Both the position numbers and the translations under genes were made by a program. Below, piece by piece: positions 34,081 to 45,601 of a stretch of DNA of 64,000 nucleotides. The stretch lies in assembly GCA_019188255.1 (NCBI GenBank), contig JAETXT010000006.1:2976001-3040000 (forward strand), given 5' to 3'. The stretch is from Verticillium longisporum (Eukaryota; Ascomycota; Sordariomycetes; Glomerellales; Plectosphaerellaceae). The notes beneath the pieces were generated by a model. That model searched no databases and had not been told where the DNA came from. It saw only the letters and a program-made list of their open reading frames with translations. Position 1 is the stretch's first letter. Each line of letters opens with the position of its first letter.

Positions 34081-37000
34081 GAGAGGGGGGGTCAAGGGAC
34101 GCAAGCCAAGTGGGGAAAGGGATCTTTGGGGGTTTGACGCTGCAATGGGAAGAAAGCCCAGGGTGCCTTAAGGGGGCGGCAGGTGGAGGGGGTCTCAAAG
34201 AGGGGGAGATTGGTACCAATGCTGTTCATTAAAACCCACCTGTGTCTGATAATGTGGGCGTCGCTGCTTGCATTCAATATGCTACCTACTTGCATTACCC
34301 GACCTAATAAATCACTCTCATCCCCCACGGTGGGGGAAAGCCCCAACATCCTGCAAGGACATTACGTGTACATGCCTCCTACATAGGCACGTATAGGTAG
34401 GCACCGCAGGTATTCCATATTCCGCTCTCATCCCAGGCAGATCGCGGGGCGTCCATGCCATGTTCCACCTCAGTTCCAAGTCTCGGCCGTCCTTACCATT
34501 GAAGACATGTCTACCATACCTACTACCTTACCTTCTCATGCCTGACCGCCCCGTTCCGACTTAGCCCCAAGCCGGCTGGGGCGGACAGGCCCCGTCTGGC
34601 CGGGAACTTTCCAGCGCATACGGAGCGCTACAGGCGCTGGAAGATGCCGCCAAGAAGCCGCCCTGGACACCGCTCGGCCCGCCACTGCAGCTGCTAATGT
34701 ACCCTGGGCCAGCTGGTTCCTCGCCGCCCGCCACCTATTTTCCACCTGGTCACCCACCCATCCATCCCTCTTGCCTCTCCGCTCCTAAAAGATTGCCCCC
34801 CCCCCCTCTCCCCTTGCCCCGTGCCGCCGGCTGGACACGTCTGTCTCTTCCACAACACCACGAGTCAAGCAAACAACGGGGGGCGACCACCTGCGTCAGA
34901 GGGCGTACACTATTTATCGCCGGGGCCGCATCTCGATGCAATGGGCAAGTCGCCCCGAAAGGCAGGAGGAAGACCGCCTGACAGTCGGCCGGGCCTCTTA
35001 GGGCGGACACCCGGAGCACCTGATGCCCGCTGGTCAATGGCAAATCCAGTGGAACGTCCGAGCCATGGGCCCCAGACCTGCCTGGGTGTGTGGCTGGATG
35101 CGACGATGCGGTGGTTTTGCGGCGCGGCGCTCGAACGGCTGGGCGAGCCCGGTGCGCAGGCATTCAATATCAATGCGGCGCATGCTCCCATGGAGATCTG
35201 TGCAGGATACGATGCAACGCAAGACAAGACACGACAAGACAAGACAGGACATGTCGCCGGAGGGCGCCCGACAGGCCCCCAACAGCAGCAACCGGGAGGA
35301 TGATGGCACTCCCGAAACAATAAACAAGACCCCCCGTCCTTCAGCCATAGGCATGCCCACGATGCATCGTCAAATCTCCCTGGCTTCCTTTGCCGAACCG
35401 GCAGCGCAGGCTCGTTATGACAACAGCACACAGAGGTTAAAACGTCACGTCCAAATCATGGCGAATGTGGAGAGAGAGTAGTGGGTGTGGAGGGCGGAAT
35501 ACATGTACACACAGGAAAAAAGAAGATGCTAGCATCGCCACAACAGCGTGTTGGCATGGGCTGCATTGTCCCTTGTACCCGCTTCCACCGCACACACTCT
35601 GACTGCGTGTGTCGATTCAGTGGCAGTAGTAGCGAGGCATGGCAAGCGTCATCGTTGATCACCTTTTCTTCCCAAAGTCTACGAGCGAGCCCTGCCTGAG
35701 TCGGGGGTTCCTGCGGGCGAACGAGTCAAAACCACGGATCCCCGACTTTCCGATCGCCTCCGCCTTTTCCATCTCCTGGGCGCCGCGCCGCGCGACACTT
35801 GAGCCAGCTTCATCTCTAAATTCCCTACCGCACTAGTGTAGCGTCGAAGAAATAAAGGGAAAAAAAGGGCGGCAGTGGAGAGGGGAGGGGGTACATGTAA
35901 TTCACGACCCTTTTTTTTTCTTTCGATTTCGGCTTCTAGTCTGGGACGGCCGCTCCGTCCCATTCCTTGCCCACCTCGACCCAAGGGTGCGCGCTCCGAA
36001 CCAGGAGCGGCAAGGTGAGCTGCCTTGCCGTCCGCCGCCAGGACGAACGAATGACCATGCTTCCTCGGGGGGTACCATTTACCATTGGTATCATCGCTAG
36101 CCTGGGTCTAGAAAAAGGAAGGAAGAGACGGTTTGGGGTGGAAATGGCAAATGGGGGTGCCGCTGCCCGTCTAGTCGGTACGAGCAAGGGGTGTTTTTGG
36201 CACACCTTCTTACGTCAGGGGGTTCAATCTCATCCGGAGCCCTTACCTGGTTGGCCTCACCAGCAAGCGTGTCCTGGAATGTCGACGCATTCAGCTGGGT
36301 GTTCTCGTTGGTGAGTTGCCACCGGTCGCCGCATCCGCATCCGCATCGGAGCCCGAGTCTGCAAGAGAGCTTGTCGGGGAGCGAGAGGGGCAGAGGGTTA
36401 GAAAAAAAAAAACAGATAACTTGGCCTGCATTGACCGACTATTCTGGATGACTCGTCCTTTGCAGAAGTCGGCAGCGATAATTCGCCCCAGTCATACAGT
36501 AGCAGTAGCAGCAGCAGCAGCAACAATAGGTGGCGGCCACTGCATGATGCGTCAAGGAACAGTCGTCGCATGCTCTTCGTCCACCACCACACAAGAACAA
36601 CAGCGGTGAGTGTTGACCGAGCACACATCGTTCAGCCATCGCCATGAAATCATTTCAACGTTTTGGGGGCGGTGACTGAACCCCCCAATTCCCCTTCCCC
36701 CCCTCCCCCCACACCTCCTCTCCTTTCCCATGCAGCAATCGAGGCACACTTGCGAGGGCTCTACTTGTACTCGCAATACGCAATTACGCTGCTTTGCCCT
36801 GTCTAGACCCTTGAGCCGCCTCGCTCCGGAATCGGGTTAGAGGCAAGCCTAGTCCGAGTCGCTGGGATCCTTGCGCCCATGCGCCCCTGCAGCCATGCGA
36901 CATGTGGCCTGGTACCTGGGTTGGCATCAGGGCCAGGGTGGGGACTTTTGGCGGCAAGGCGAGGCCCTTAAGGGCAAGGGCAAACGAGCGTGAGGTCGAG

Positions 37001-40000
37001 GGCAAGGAACGATGGGTTCTGTTTTTTTTTGGGGGAAGGGTGGAGCCAATACAGGTTCCTGGACCCAGTCCCTGCATGGAACAGGCATTCAATGAATCCC
37101 CTAATATGGAAAGCTCCTGCTCTACAGTACCTACCATGGGCAAGTGGGTAAGTACGGCGTAGTAGTAGCAGTTGCACCTTCCCTCCCATCAACCATCAGG
37201 AAGAGCTCTGAAAACCATCTTGCAACTATCGTAGCCTAAGAACTTTCCTTCAATATTGTGAATCTTCACCACCTTCAATGACACTGTGCATAAGGCTTGA
37301 CCAGAAAGCAGCAATGGGAAAGGAGGTGCACACAGCACACATGGTTTGCAAGCCTGTCCTGATACACCCACCACACGAACAAATTGCAGCACACGCGCAG
37401 CAGGCCCGCCCGCTTGATTTCAATCTGCCCTTCCCTCCACAGCTCAATCTCTCACTGCCTCACACCGCGTTGCCTCGCTCTGCCACCAGCGTCGGAAAAC
37501 GAGTTCATGGCCTGTAGCTGGAACGCCTCACAACACTTCTGCTCTGCAACTCAGCCATCTCCATTGCCACTCGCGCAGCCAGACAAGCTGAGCTGAAGAC
37601 GGGGCTACATGTACGTGACCTGACCCCGCCAGGTCCACAGCGATGCACCAGCTACATGTACATTACAACAGCCAGAGCAGAGCGGGCGCAATGCGGTAGC
37701 AGCGGCGTTCACAACCGATCACCATCCGCCAGACAAAGGCGCCAGTCACTTCGCGAACCCCGAAAAAGCTTCTCTTCTTTCTTTCTCGACGGCGGTTGAG
37801 CAGAAGGCGCTTCCGCCTCCGGGCTCTTCCCGAAAACTTAGACCTTTGTCGGCGCGCAGGCAAAGAATGACCTCAGCGCCGCCGCCTTGTCGACAGCCAC
37901 CATGCCTCGCCGCTGTCGCCGGGGAACACGCGTCGCAGCCTTCCCGCTGGCGTTCAGGGGCGAGTCATCAGTCATCGACCCGGCCTTGCCATCTCGAGAG
38001 CTAATATACACACGAGACGGCTTGTTCCTTGACACACCATGTGGCCCGGATGACAAGCTCCTAGTTGGGCACCAGCGCCGTACATAGTAGTCTGTTCGTC
38101 ACCCCCCCCCCTTCCCCCTCCGTACGGGTTTCCAAGGCGAGGGTGACCCTCGCATGCTACATGTACGCACGAAACCACCACATCACCACGAGATCCGAAG
38201 ATGAGGCTGCGACACACATCACCTGTTCCGACAAGCCTACTGATGCTTTTGCTGCTGTGATTGCTGATGCCTCTTCCCCCTTGCACCGCCCCCCACCCCC
38301 CAACCCCTAACCCAAACCCCTCGACGACAGAGGATGCGACGATTAGACGGTTGGACCCTGTCCGTCTGGGCCTCTTCCCGCCATTCGAAACGTGCTGTGG
38401 CCGCCCAGGCCAGTGTGCAGTGGCTCAGGTTGGCAAATACGAACAGAAGCCACCAGCATGCTGCTACAAGGTTGATGGGCATGCAAATGAGGGCCTTCTA
38501 CCCCAACCAAAGCAACAGGAGCCACGATGCCGTCACATCAACACCAGTCGCATGCTAGGTGCCAATGGCGGCGTCTACGGCGCCATCATGGTCACGGTTA
38601 TGCACAGGCCGACCTGCGCCACGCCGAGCGCCGCAGCGCTCGCGACCAGAATCGATCCCATCTTCTGCATCCGGCGATGGCTCACTCGCTTCCGGCCTTC
38701 CGTGTCACGACGACCAGCATGGGACGAAAGCCAGTTCACCGCTTATCCTGCTGTCTTGTTGCCCTTTCCCTGAGACGATAACTGGTACCCGACTTGGTTC
38801 CATCGGTCTGATTGAGGCAGTCTTTGTGTCAATGTCGCTCGAGGCCCTAAGCCCGCGCCTGGTTCAATCGATAACTGTGGTGATCTCAATCAGACATGAT
38901 CCGAGTCAGCTACTACGTGTCGGGCAACGCCGACATTAATCATGCGCCTCAGTCATTACACTGGGAGTCAGCAGAGCGGCCTGCCCACCGACAGAACCTG
39001 CCGAGAACCTATTGATTTTTGGGCTTGGCCGATCCGTCGAGGGAGGCCAGGGCATTGCACAGGGTGGTTCTTCGCTAGCCAAGAAGACTACTGTAATGCT
39101 GTCATGCAGACGCAATGCCACTTGGTCCAGTATCATGCTTTCAACCCGCCCACTACCGCCTCACTGATCACGCCCATCGCACGATTGACCGACCAGGCCG
39201 ATCAACGTCCCCCGTAGGACAAGTTTCGATGGTGACAGCAAATCAGTCACATTACCAACTCGTCCCCCAATGGCATCTTCATGACAAGTCGCTGCTCGCT
39301 GCGGCGCGCTGCACTACGACGTATACACCTTCATCACCGCCATTGCTGTTATCGACCGTCCGCCCACGGGCGGCTAGCTCGGGAAGTGAACTAAAATAAA
39401 AAGAAGCTGATCAGAAGACGGCAATCGAGGCCGTCGATCTCGTACTTTGTCAGCCAGCAACCCTTGATTGTTCCTTTCCCCCCACCAAAACATTTTCTGG
39501 GGGGGCCCAGGACCCCTTGCTTCCCGCGACGATGATACTTGTGACAGCAACAGGCTGCACGTCGCGGCCATGTTCTGGACCACCGGGGCGATGCTCAAGG
39601 GCCTTCTGTAATCAATCCTCTGCGTTGTGGCAACTGGATGCGGCTCACCTCCGAGCGTGATGTTTACCTGGACCACAAAGTTCCGGTTGAGCCCCTCACC
39701 AACTTCTTTCACGAGACTGTTTCAAGAGTGCGCACTCCTGTCTCCTGCGTTCTCAGGGCCCGCTGGGTCGGCGAACAGAGTGTTCCAGGTTGGAAGCTTT
39801 CCTGGGGCTTCTAGAACGTCCCATGTTTGAGCCGAGGCAGGCGCCAATGCTCTTTTGTTCGGCGTTGTCCCCTGCTCCGGGTGCTTTCCCAGGCGTGTTG
39901 CGGGAGAAATGCTCTGACCTTTCTTTGTTGCTGGAGAATGGCGAGACGTCTGTCACCCCAAATGCCGCAGTAGTGCGGCCACTAGGTTAATTTGTCGATG

Positions 40001-43000
40001 AATGGGTGCATCCTTCATACAGATATTCGTGTCAGCGCGAAGCCTTCGCCAGGGGCCTGTCATTTCGGCCGACAGCCACATTGCTTTGTCGAAGATCGGC
40101 ATTACGCCAATGTCACTTGATTGGCGGGGGCAATGGGCCACTCAAGACCTGTTTGGGAGGGCAACTCGAGGCTCAACGAGGTCATATCGTGTCTCTCTCT
40201 TCCCTCCCGCGCGAGGCGGCACTTGGATGCAGTGTTTGATTTGACAAGGCTCCGTGTCCCCTGGGGATCCCCGGCACTGGCCAATCGCTCGCGCGCGAAA
40301 CTTCCGTTGGGTGAGGGCTCATCCCATTTGCATCTGTCTTGAACTTGGGAATGGGGTGTGAGTGGCTCGCCCTGTTTCCTTGTCTCTGGTTGATAGGCTC
40401 GAGGCATGACAGCAGAGGGACTTTCCATTGAGCCCCGGCCTGGCGGCGAGGCGGAACCTCCGCGCCGGGTTTAGTGGGTTCTTGATCTGGTATGGCGATC
40501 GACAAGCTCGATGGACCATGTCTCACGGTGAGAGCGATAGGGACTGCACTTGATGGCTAAGTCTCCCGAGGCGCAGCGTGGTCAGCTGCGAAGGTGCAGT
40601 GTGCAAAGCTGAGGCTTGTGGCATGGTGACGGCACTGATGCGAGAGCATGTTTGGCGCATGCTATCGAGCCTGTGCAGCAGCGCCGGTGCGTTTGCTCGT
40701 TGCTCGACGTAACCACCAAGGTTCTTGCATGGTAAACTTTGCCAGGCGAATGCGCCCGTGAGCGGAGATGACCGACGATCAGGAGCACCCGTAAAATGCT
40801 GACTGCCGAAGTGACCACACAGGGCCTCTCGTTAGCTACTTGGCTCCAAAGTATCGTAGGATCGCCAGTTCGAACGCAACAGATCTGAGTCAATCGCGTG
40901 CTGATCGCGATGTGACGCCCAACAAGACTCATGGGACGAGAAGCTCCCAACCTCGGCCATCATGTGAGCACGTGTTATTGCTCTGAAGTCCCAGCATGCT
41001 GGAAGCCCCCAGAAAGGATAGAAGTCGTCATTCTCTTGTCATGGAGTGATCGACCATTTTTGCGTGTCGCGGGTACTTGGACCCTGCTTTGCCCAGCATC
41101 GGCTCCGAGTGCTCAGTGTCGGCTTCGACCGTCCCGGACCAGCCAGCAGCACCCTTACCCATTGAGCTGATCAGACGTTGACGTCTGGTTTATTGCCTGG
41201 TGAGATTTCGCCATTCAAGCACGTGCAAGGCGGGATGGAAGGGCTCGGGCTCTGTGCCGTGAAACACCCGCTGTCGTTCCCAATCTCTTGTTTTGAGATT
41301 GGGACGTGGGTAAGGGGGTGTTATGGGTATTTAATGGTAGAAGTGCACAGCTATTTGTCATGGCCAGTCTTGTATTTTTTGTTCTTGAAATGCTCGGCAT
41401 TGTGTATGTCAATGTGTTGAGACGGCTGATATGTGAGATATCTTGAAGTCGTTGAGGATATGGCCCAAAGGGCTTGGTTCTCTGCTTCCATTTCCAGGTG
41501 CAAATTGTCCTCAAGGGGTGGACCTTCATCGTGCCTTGGGGATGTTATAACAATTGCGTTCCCTCGGCTTTAGAGGAATGGTGCGGCTGCTGAAATTGGG
41601 AAACTATTGTCCGCCATGGTCATCTTGTCGCTCCTCGGCGCCACAGCTATTCCTCTCGCCCTGTAGTGAACTGTGAAGGCCCCGTACCGAGTAGTCACTG
41701 GTAAACTGGTAGATTAAATCCTTGGGAATTCTCTCAAAAGAGATGATGCTTGACTGGAGTCGCAGGCCAGTCTCACATTATCTGAGGGGCTGACAGTGGA
41801 TTATCGATACTCATGGCTTTTGATATCTTAATGGAGTACACCAAGGGCAGGATATTGGCCAAGATGGCAAGCACAAGCACATATGGTACTCTACAGAGAG
41901 GGAGAAACTACACAGACAAATGATAGCGGTGGTCGTTCATTGCGGTTCCGGACGGACTTGAAAGACTTGACATCTCATTATTCATCTGGTCTACCAGAGT
42001 TTGTAGTTTGCTGCTGAAGTAGCCTTTCCATCGGATGCAGTGCCAGCAAGTCGTCTTCCGAATGCGCACCCTATTAAATTATTATATCGGTTTCTGAGTT
42101 GTATTACGCATTTCAAGGTCATTTTGTGAATCTTTGCTACTCTGCTCTGCTTGATTATGGTAGCTCGAAGCAGGAGCTTTACCGACTTCGGTATTCAAGT
42201 GGCGTATTCGAGATATGGACAATCAACAGGGAACTACGGTCCTGGGATAGACTGCAAGTATTCCTACGACGCATGTTTTTGCAATTTAATGTATGTCATA
42301 TGCTGCACCTTAGACATGGCTCTCTGCCATCGTGTGAATATCAATGTCAACTCGGCAGCGTTCAGTTACTCACGTTGTTCATGATGACATTATGTTTCCA
42401 AGGATAAACACAGTATTTGAATCACTTAATGCAGTTTAATCCAAACCTCGTAAGATCCAATACAAAGCTTCATTGGCTGACCTCTCAAGAGCATGTCTGG
42501 AACGGTGACCGCCTCTCACAGCCTCGATGGGATGAGAGCCACAGGCTCAAGCCCAAGGCGGACTTGGAGCTGGGAGTCCGTTTCTCAGAGAAATAGCATG
42601 TGTGCCTAGCTCCGCCGATGAATGATCTTTAGCTGGAAAAAGCTTGAACCCAGTGTCGAGATGATCTGGCTCTCAAGGCTCATGAGTCCGTCCGCCAACC
42701 ATCACATCTACAAGTTTATCGCCTTCCTAGTGTTGGAATGATTGCGTGACCATCACTGTTACTTCACCGACCACGCTTTAATTTCGACGCTCGCTGTATC
42801 AGTCTAGAACATTTGAGTTGCTTATCTTGTTTGGGATATGGGATGACCAGACGCGATGGCGATTCTCTAGATGTGTCCAAAGTGCCGGCTCACGCGTATC
42901 ACTTGACGGAAAACGAGCACGGCCCAGTAACAATCGAAGAAGCAATACTCGAATGATGTGTTTGACAGCATTTGAACAGGCTGTGCTGTTCCAAGTCCGT

Positions 43001-43557
43001 CTGGTTGCGCGCTTCGACTCTAAGCTTGCGGATTGGACTTCAGTCAAGAACCCTTATTCGATGGAGATCTGTCAACACAATCAAATACCTTGGTTGAAGA
43101 ATAGACCTCGCCTTTGGTACTTGAAGAGACACAAAACGATGACAATATTGCCCTTCAAGCCCCTCAGCAGCTCGCCCAACCCCTCCTCTTATCGAGTCTG
43201 GAGCCTTCTTCTTCGCGGCCGCCATTCACCCGCCCGACTATCGCTTACCCCGCCATGAAGAAATGCTCAAAGGCCAGTGGAAACAATCCCGCGGCCGATC
43301 ATCATGGCAACACTAGGTAGACATCCGTAAAAGGCGATTCTTCCGGGTGGAGCAGATGGCTCCAGGCCCAGGGATCCTTCGCGCAGCCGGCCTAGAACAG
43401 CAGGGGGTTCAATTCCTTCCTCCTCACGATTTGCCTCTCTCAATCAAGAGAAAACACGATATATGCAGCGGCAAAGAACCAGACACCATGTCCTCGCACA
43501 TACAGCCTTCGCCGTCTGTTTTCCCAACCCAGACAGCAGCTCTCCGATCGGCCCATC
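34081..43557. other. 9.5-kb stretch without recognisable genes
   Basis: I read both strands and found no frame with family-like sequence, no convincing splice-joined protein and no tRNA. Features seen are an 8-bp inverted repeat with one-base spacer (TCCCCCAC/GTGGGGGA, 34321-34337), an AAGAC-rich repeat at about 35,220-35,250, AGC trinucleotides near 36,497-36,524, and lower GC between about 41,600 and 43,000. The many short frames are the number expected by chance in GC-rich DNA. It may hold distal regulatory DNA, non-coding transcripts or decayed sequence. Confidence 0.45.
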
Positions 43558-45354
43558 ATGTCGTCTTCAGACACCCTCATCTTTAGCCTCGCCACGATCC
43601 CATCAGAAACGTTGGACCTCATCTGCTCACACTTCTGCCTTCACTGCAATCGCACTCACGCCGTCGACGCGCCCCTCGCTGTCGTCGACAATGCCTTCGG
43701 CGACCAAAAGACTCTGTCGGCACTGAGTCGCACGTGCAGACGCCTCCGCGCACACGCCCAGCCCGTGCTCTTCCACCTCTACCACGCCGCGCTGCCTCAC
43801 ACCATCACCGGCGACCGTCGCACGTTCCGCGCCCAGCTCTACAATGCCCGCTGCCATTTCCGCGAGAAGCGCCTCCTCGCACTCTTCCTGCGCACGCTCC
43901 TCGACAGGCAGGATCTCGCTGCCAGCGTGCGCGCTCTGGCGCTGTACCAGGCTCCATGGACGGGCCTGGTGCAGATGACGCCCACTGGCAACGCCGGCGT
44001 GACCGAGATGCGACAGCTGCAGGTTGAGCTGATCGCAGACGTCACGGCGCGGAGCCGCCAGAAGTTACGCCATGATGACAGCGGTGGCGGTGGAGGAGGA
44101 TACCTGGCAGCAGGCGACGCCGCCGCCGCCGACCCCGGCGACAGCTCGCTCGAGCTGCTCCAGGACCTGGCCGTCGCGCTCTGCGCCCCCTCGCTGGGCC
44201 AGCTCCTCATCGAGCGCATGATGCGCCTCGACGAGCTCGCCGACGCGCACAGCGTCTGGCGCGCCTGGTCCTACGACCTGCCGCGCCTCACCTACCTCGC
44301 CTTCCCAGGCCTCCGGGCCGGCGGCGAGGAGACGTACTACTACAAGGAGGCGCGGAACCTCGTGGCCCGGGCGCCGAACCTGCGCGTCCTCGTCGCGCCC
44401 GACTGCGAGGCCGAGTCGGATCACTGGATGGAGCAGCAGTACAGCGGCGTGCCGTGGGACCTGTCGCTGGCGCACCTCTGCAGGTTGTCCATCAGCGGCA
44501 TCGAGCGCGGGCACCTACGTGCCGTCCTCGCTGGGTGTCCTGTTCTCGAGGACCTCGAGTACTTTTGCGAGGACACGGGGTTCGAGGATGATGTGCTGTG
44601 TCCCGGACAAGACCTCGCACTGGTGGTGAAGACGCTGCGCCGTCTGTGCTATTCTGTCATCGGCAGAGAGAACAGTTCGTCCATCAACGCCGAGCTCCGG
44701 GTTTTCGACGAGGAGCACTACCCCTCTTGGGCTGGCTTCCCTGCTCTCCAGACGCTCGAGATCGATCGCATGCTCATATATGGGCCGACTGAAGAGGCAG
44801 ACAGCGACGACGATGACAGTGATGGCGGTGATTCTGATAGCGACGACGATGAAGAAGCAAGCAACAGTGACCAGGAGCAGCACCACCACACAGCCGAAGA
44901 ATCTGCGTGGCCGAGTGCTGCCCATGAGCCACAAGACAGCCAGAGCCCTGGCTCGCGACAGACAAAAAAGGAGCTACGCAAGATGAGAAAGACGACTCCC
45001 GAGGACTTCCTTTCTCGCCTGCCGCCGTCCCTCGAAATGCTCAGGATCGGCCACATCACGTCCTGGCCAGCCATGTACAGAGATGCCGTGGCGCTGGCAG
45101 ACCAGGCGGCGCGCCGCTTCCCTTGCCTGCGGACTCTGCGGCTCGAGGTGGTCGAGATGCTGCCGCCTCAGGACGAAGTCACAAGTCTCGTCAGCCTCTT
45201 TGAGGTCGCTGGTATTTCTTGCTCCGTCACGGCTGTAGAGCGCCAGGGCCGTGATTCTCGTGGTCTGCTGCCCGTGCGTCTCGCACAGAGCGGTCCGCAG
45301 GTGGTTTTAGACGAAGTCGAGGCCCGGGAAAACGTCAACAAGAACGCCACATGA
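43558..45354 (+). CDS. F-box-like protein with acidic insert, function unknown
   Basis: Single exon, 598 residues. The start MSSSDTLIFSLATIPSETLD runs into an F-box-like helical segment (LDLICSHFC..LSALSRTCRRLRAHAQPVLF, about residues 13-75), as in adaptor proteins that tether substrates to Skp1-cullin ligases. The middle has leucine-rich, LRR-like stretches (LPRLTYLAFPGL; LAHLCRLSISGIERGHL; PALQTLEIDRML). Between them lies a Gly-rich loop, and at about residues 410-440 an Asp/Glu/Ser-rich insert. The C-terminal part resumes LRR-like (FLSRLPPSLEMLRIGHI; PCLRTLRLEVVEML). F-box/LRR proteins of this kind are numerous and variable in filamentous ascomycetes. No substrate can be named. Confidence 0.7.
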   Translation: MSSSDTLIFSLATIPSETLDLICSHFCLHCNRTHAVDAPLAVVDNAFGDQKTLSALSRTCRRLRAHAQPVLFHLYHAALPHTITGDRRTFRAQLYNARCHFREKRLLALFLRTLLDRQDLAASVRALALYQAPWTGLVQMTPTGNAGVTEMRQLQVELIADVTARSRQKLRHDDSGGGGGGYLAAGDAAAADPGDSSLELLQDLAVALCAPSLGQLLIERMMRLDELADAHSVWRAWSYDLPRLTYLAFPGLRAGGEETYYYKEARNLVARAPNLRVLVAPDCEAESDHWMEQQYSGVPWDLSLAHLCRLSISGIERGHLRAVLAGCPVLEDLEYFCEDTGFEDDVLCPGQDLALVVKTLRRLCYSVIGRENSSSINAELRVFDEEHYPSWAGFPALQTLEIDRMLIYGPTEEADSDDDDSDGGDSDSDDDEEASNSDQEQHHHTAEESAWPSAAHEPQDSQSPGSRQTKKELRKMRKTTPEDFLSRLPPSLEMLRIGHITSWPAMYRDAVALADQAARRFPCLRTLRLEVVEMLPPQDEVTSLVSLFEVAGISCSVTAVERQGRDSRGLLPVRLAQSGPQVVLDEVEARENVNKNAT

Positions 45355-45601
45355 TCATGGGTTGAAGAGCATCAAGCACCAGAAATACATTTATATGATC
45401 AATCTACACGCTTTTTTACACTCTGTTTCCCGATCCTGCGTATACAATGCAGAGGAGAAAATGGGATCTATGTATGTGCCTGCATCTACCTGTACATTGC
45501 CGTGCTACGCAACATGGAATAAGGAAACTCTGTGCCGTGTGCACTATGCTGTTGTGCGCGCTCTAGGGCGTGTCTTTTAGTTGGCCCACCTCCCATGAGC
45601 T

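Noticed and set aside
33665..34104. Val/Cys-rich frames on the minus strand
   Set aside because: They are translations of the CA microsatellite and its flanks.
34321..34337. Short G/C inverted repeat as a terminator or mobile-element end
   Set aside because: It is isolated, has no target duplication or paired end, and has no adjacent gene to terminate.
40860..40890. tRNA-like T-loop (AGTTCGAACGC)
   Set aside because: No acceptor, D-arm or anticodon arm can be folded around it.
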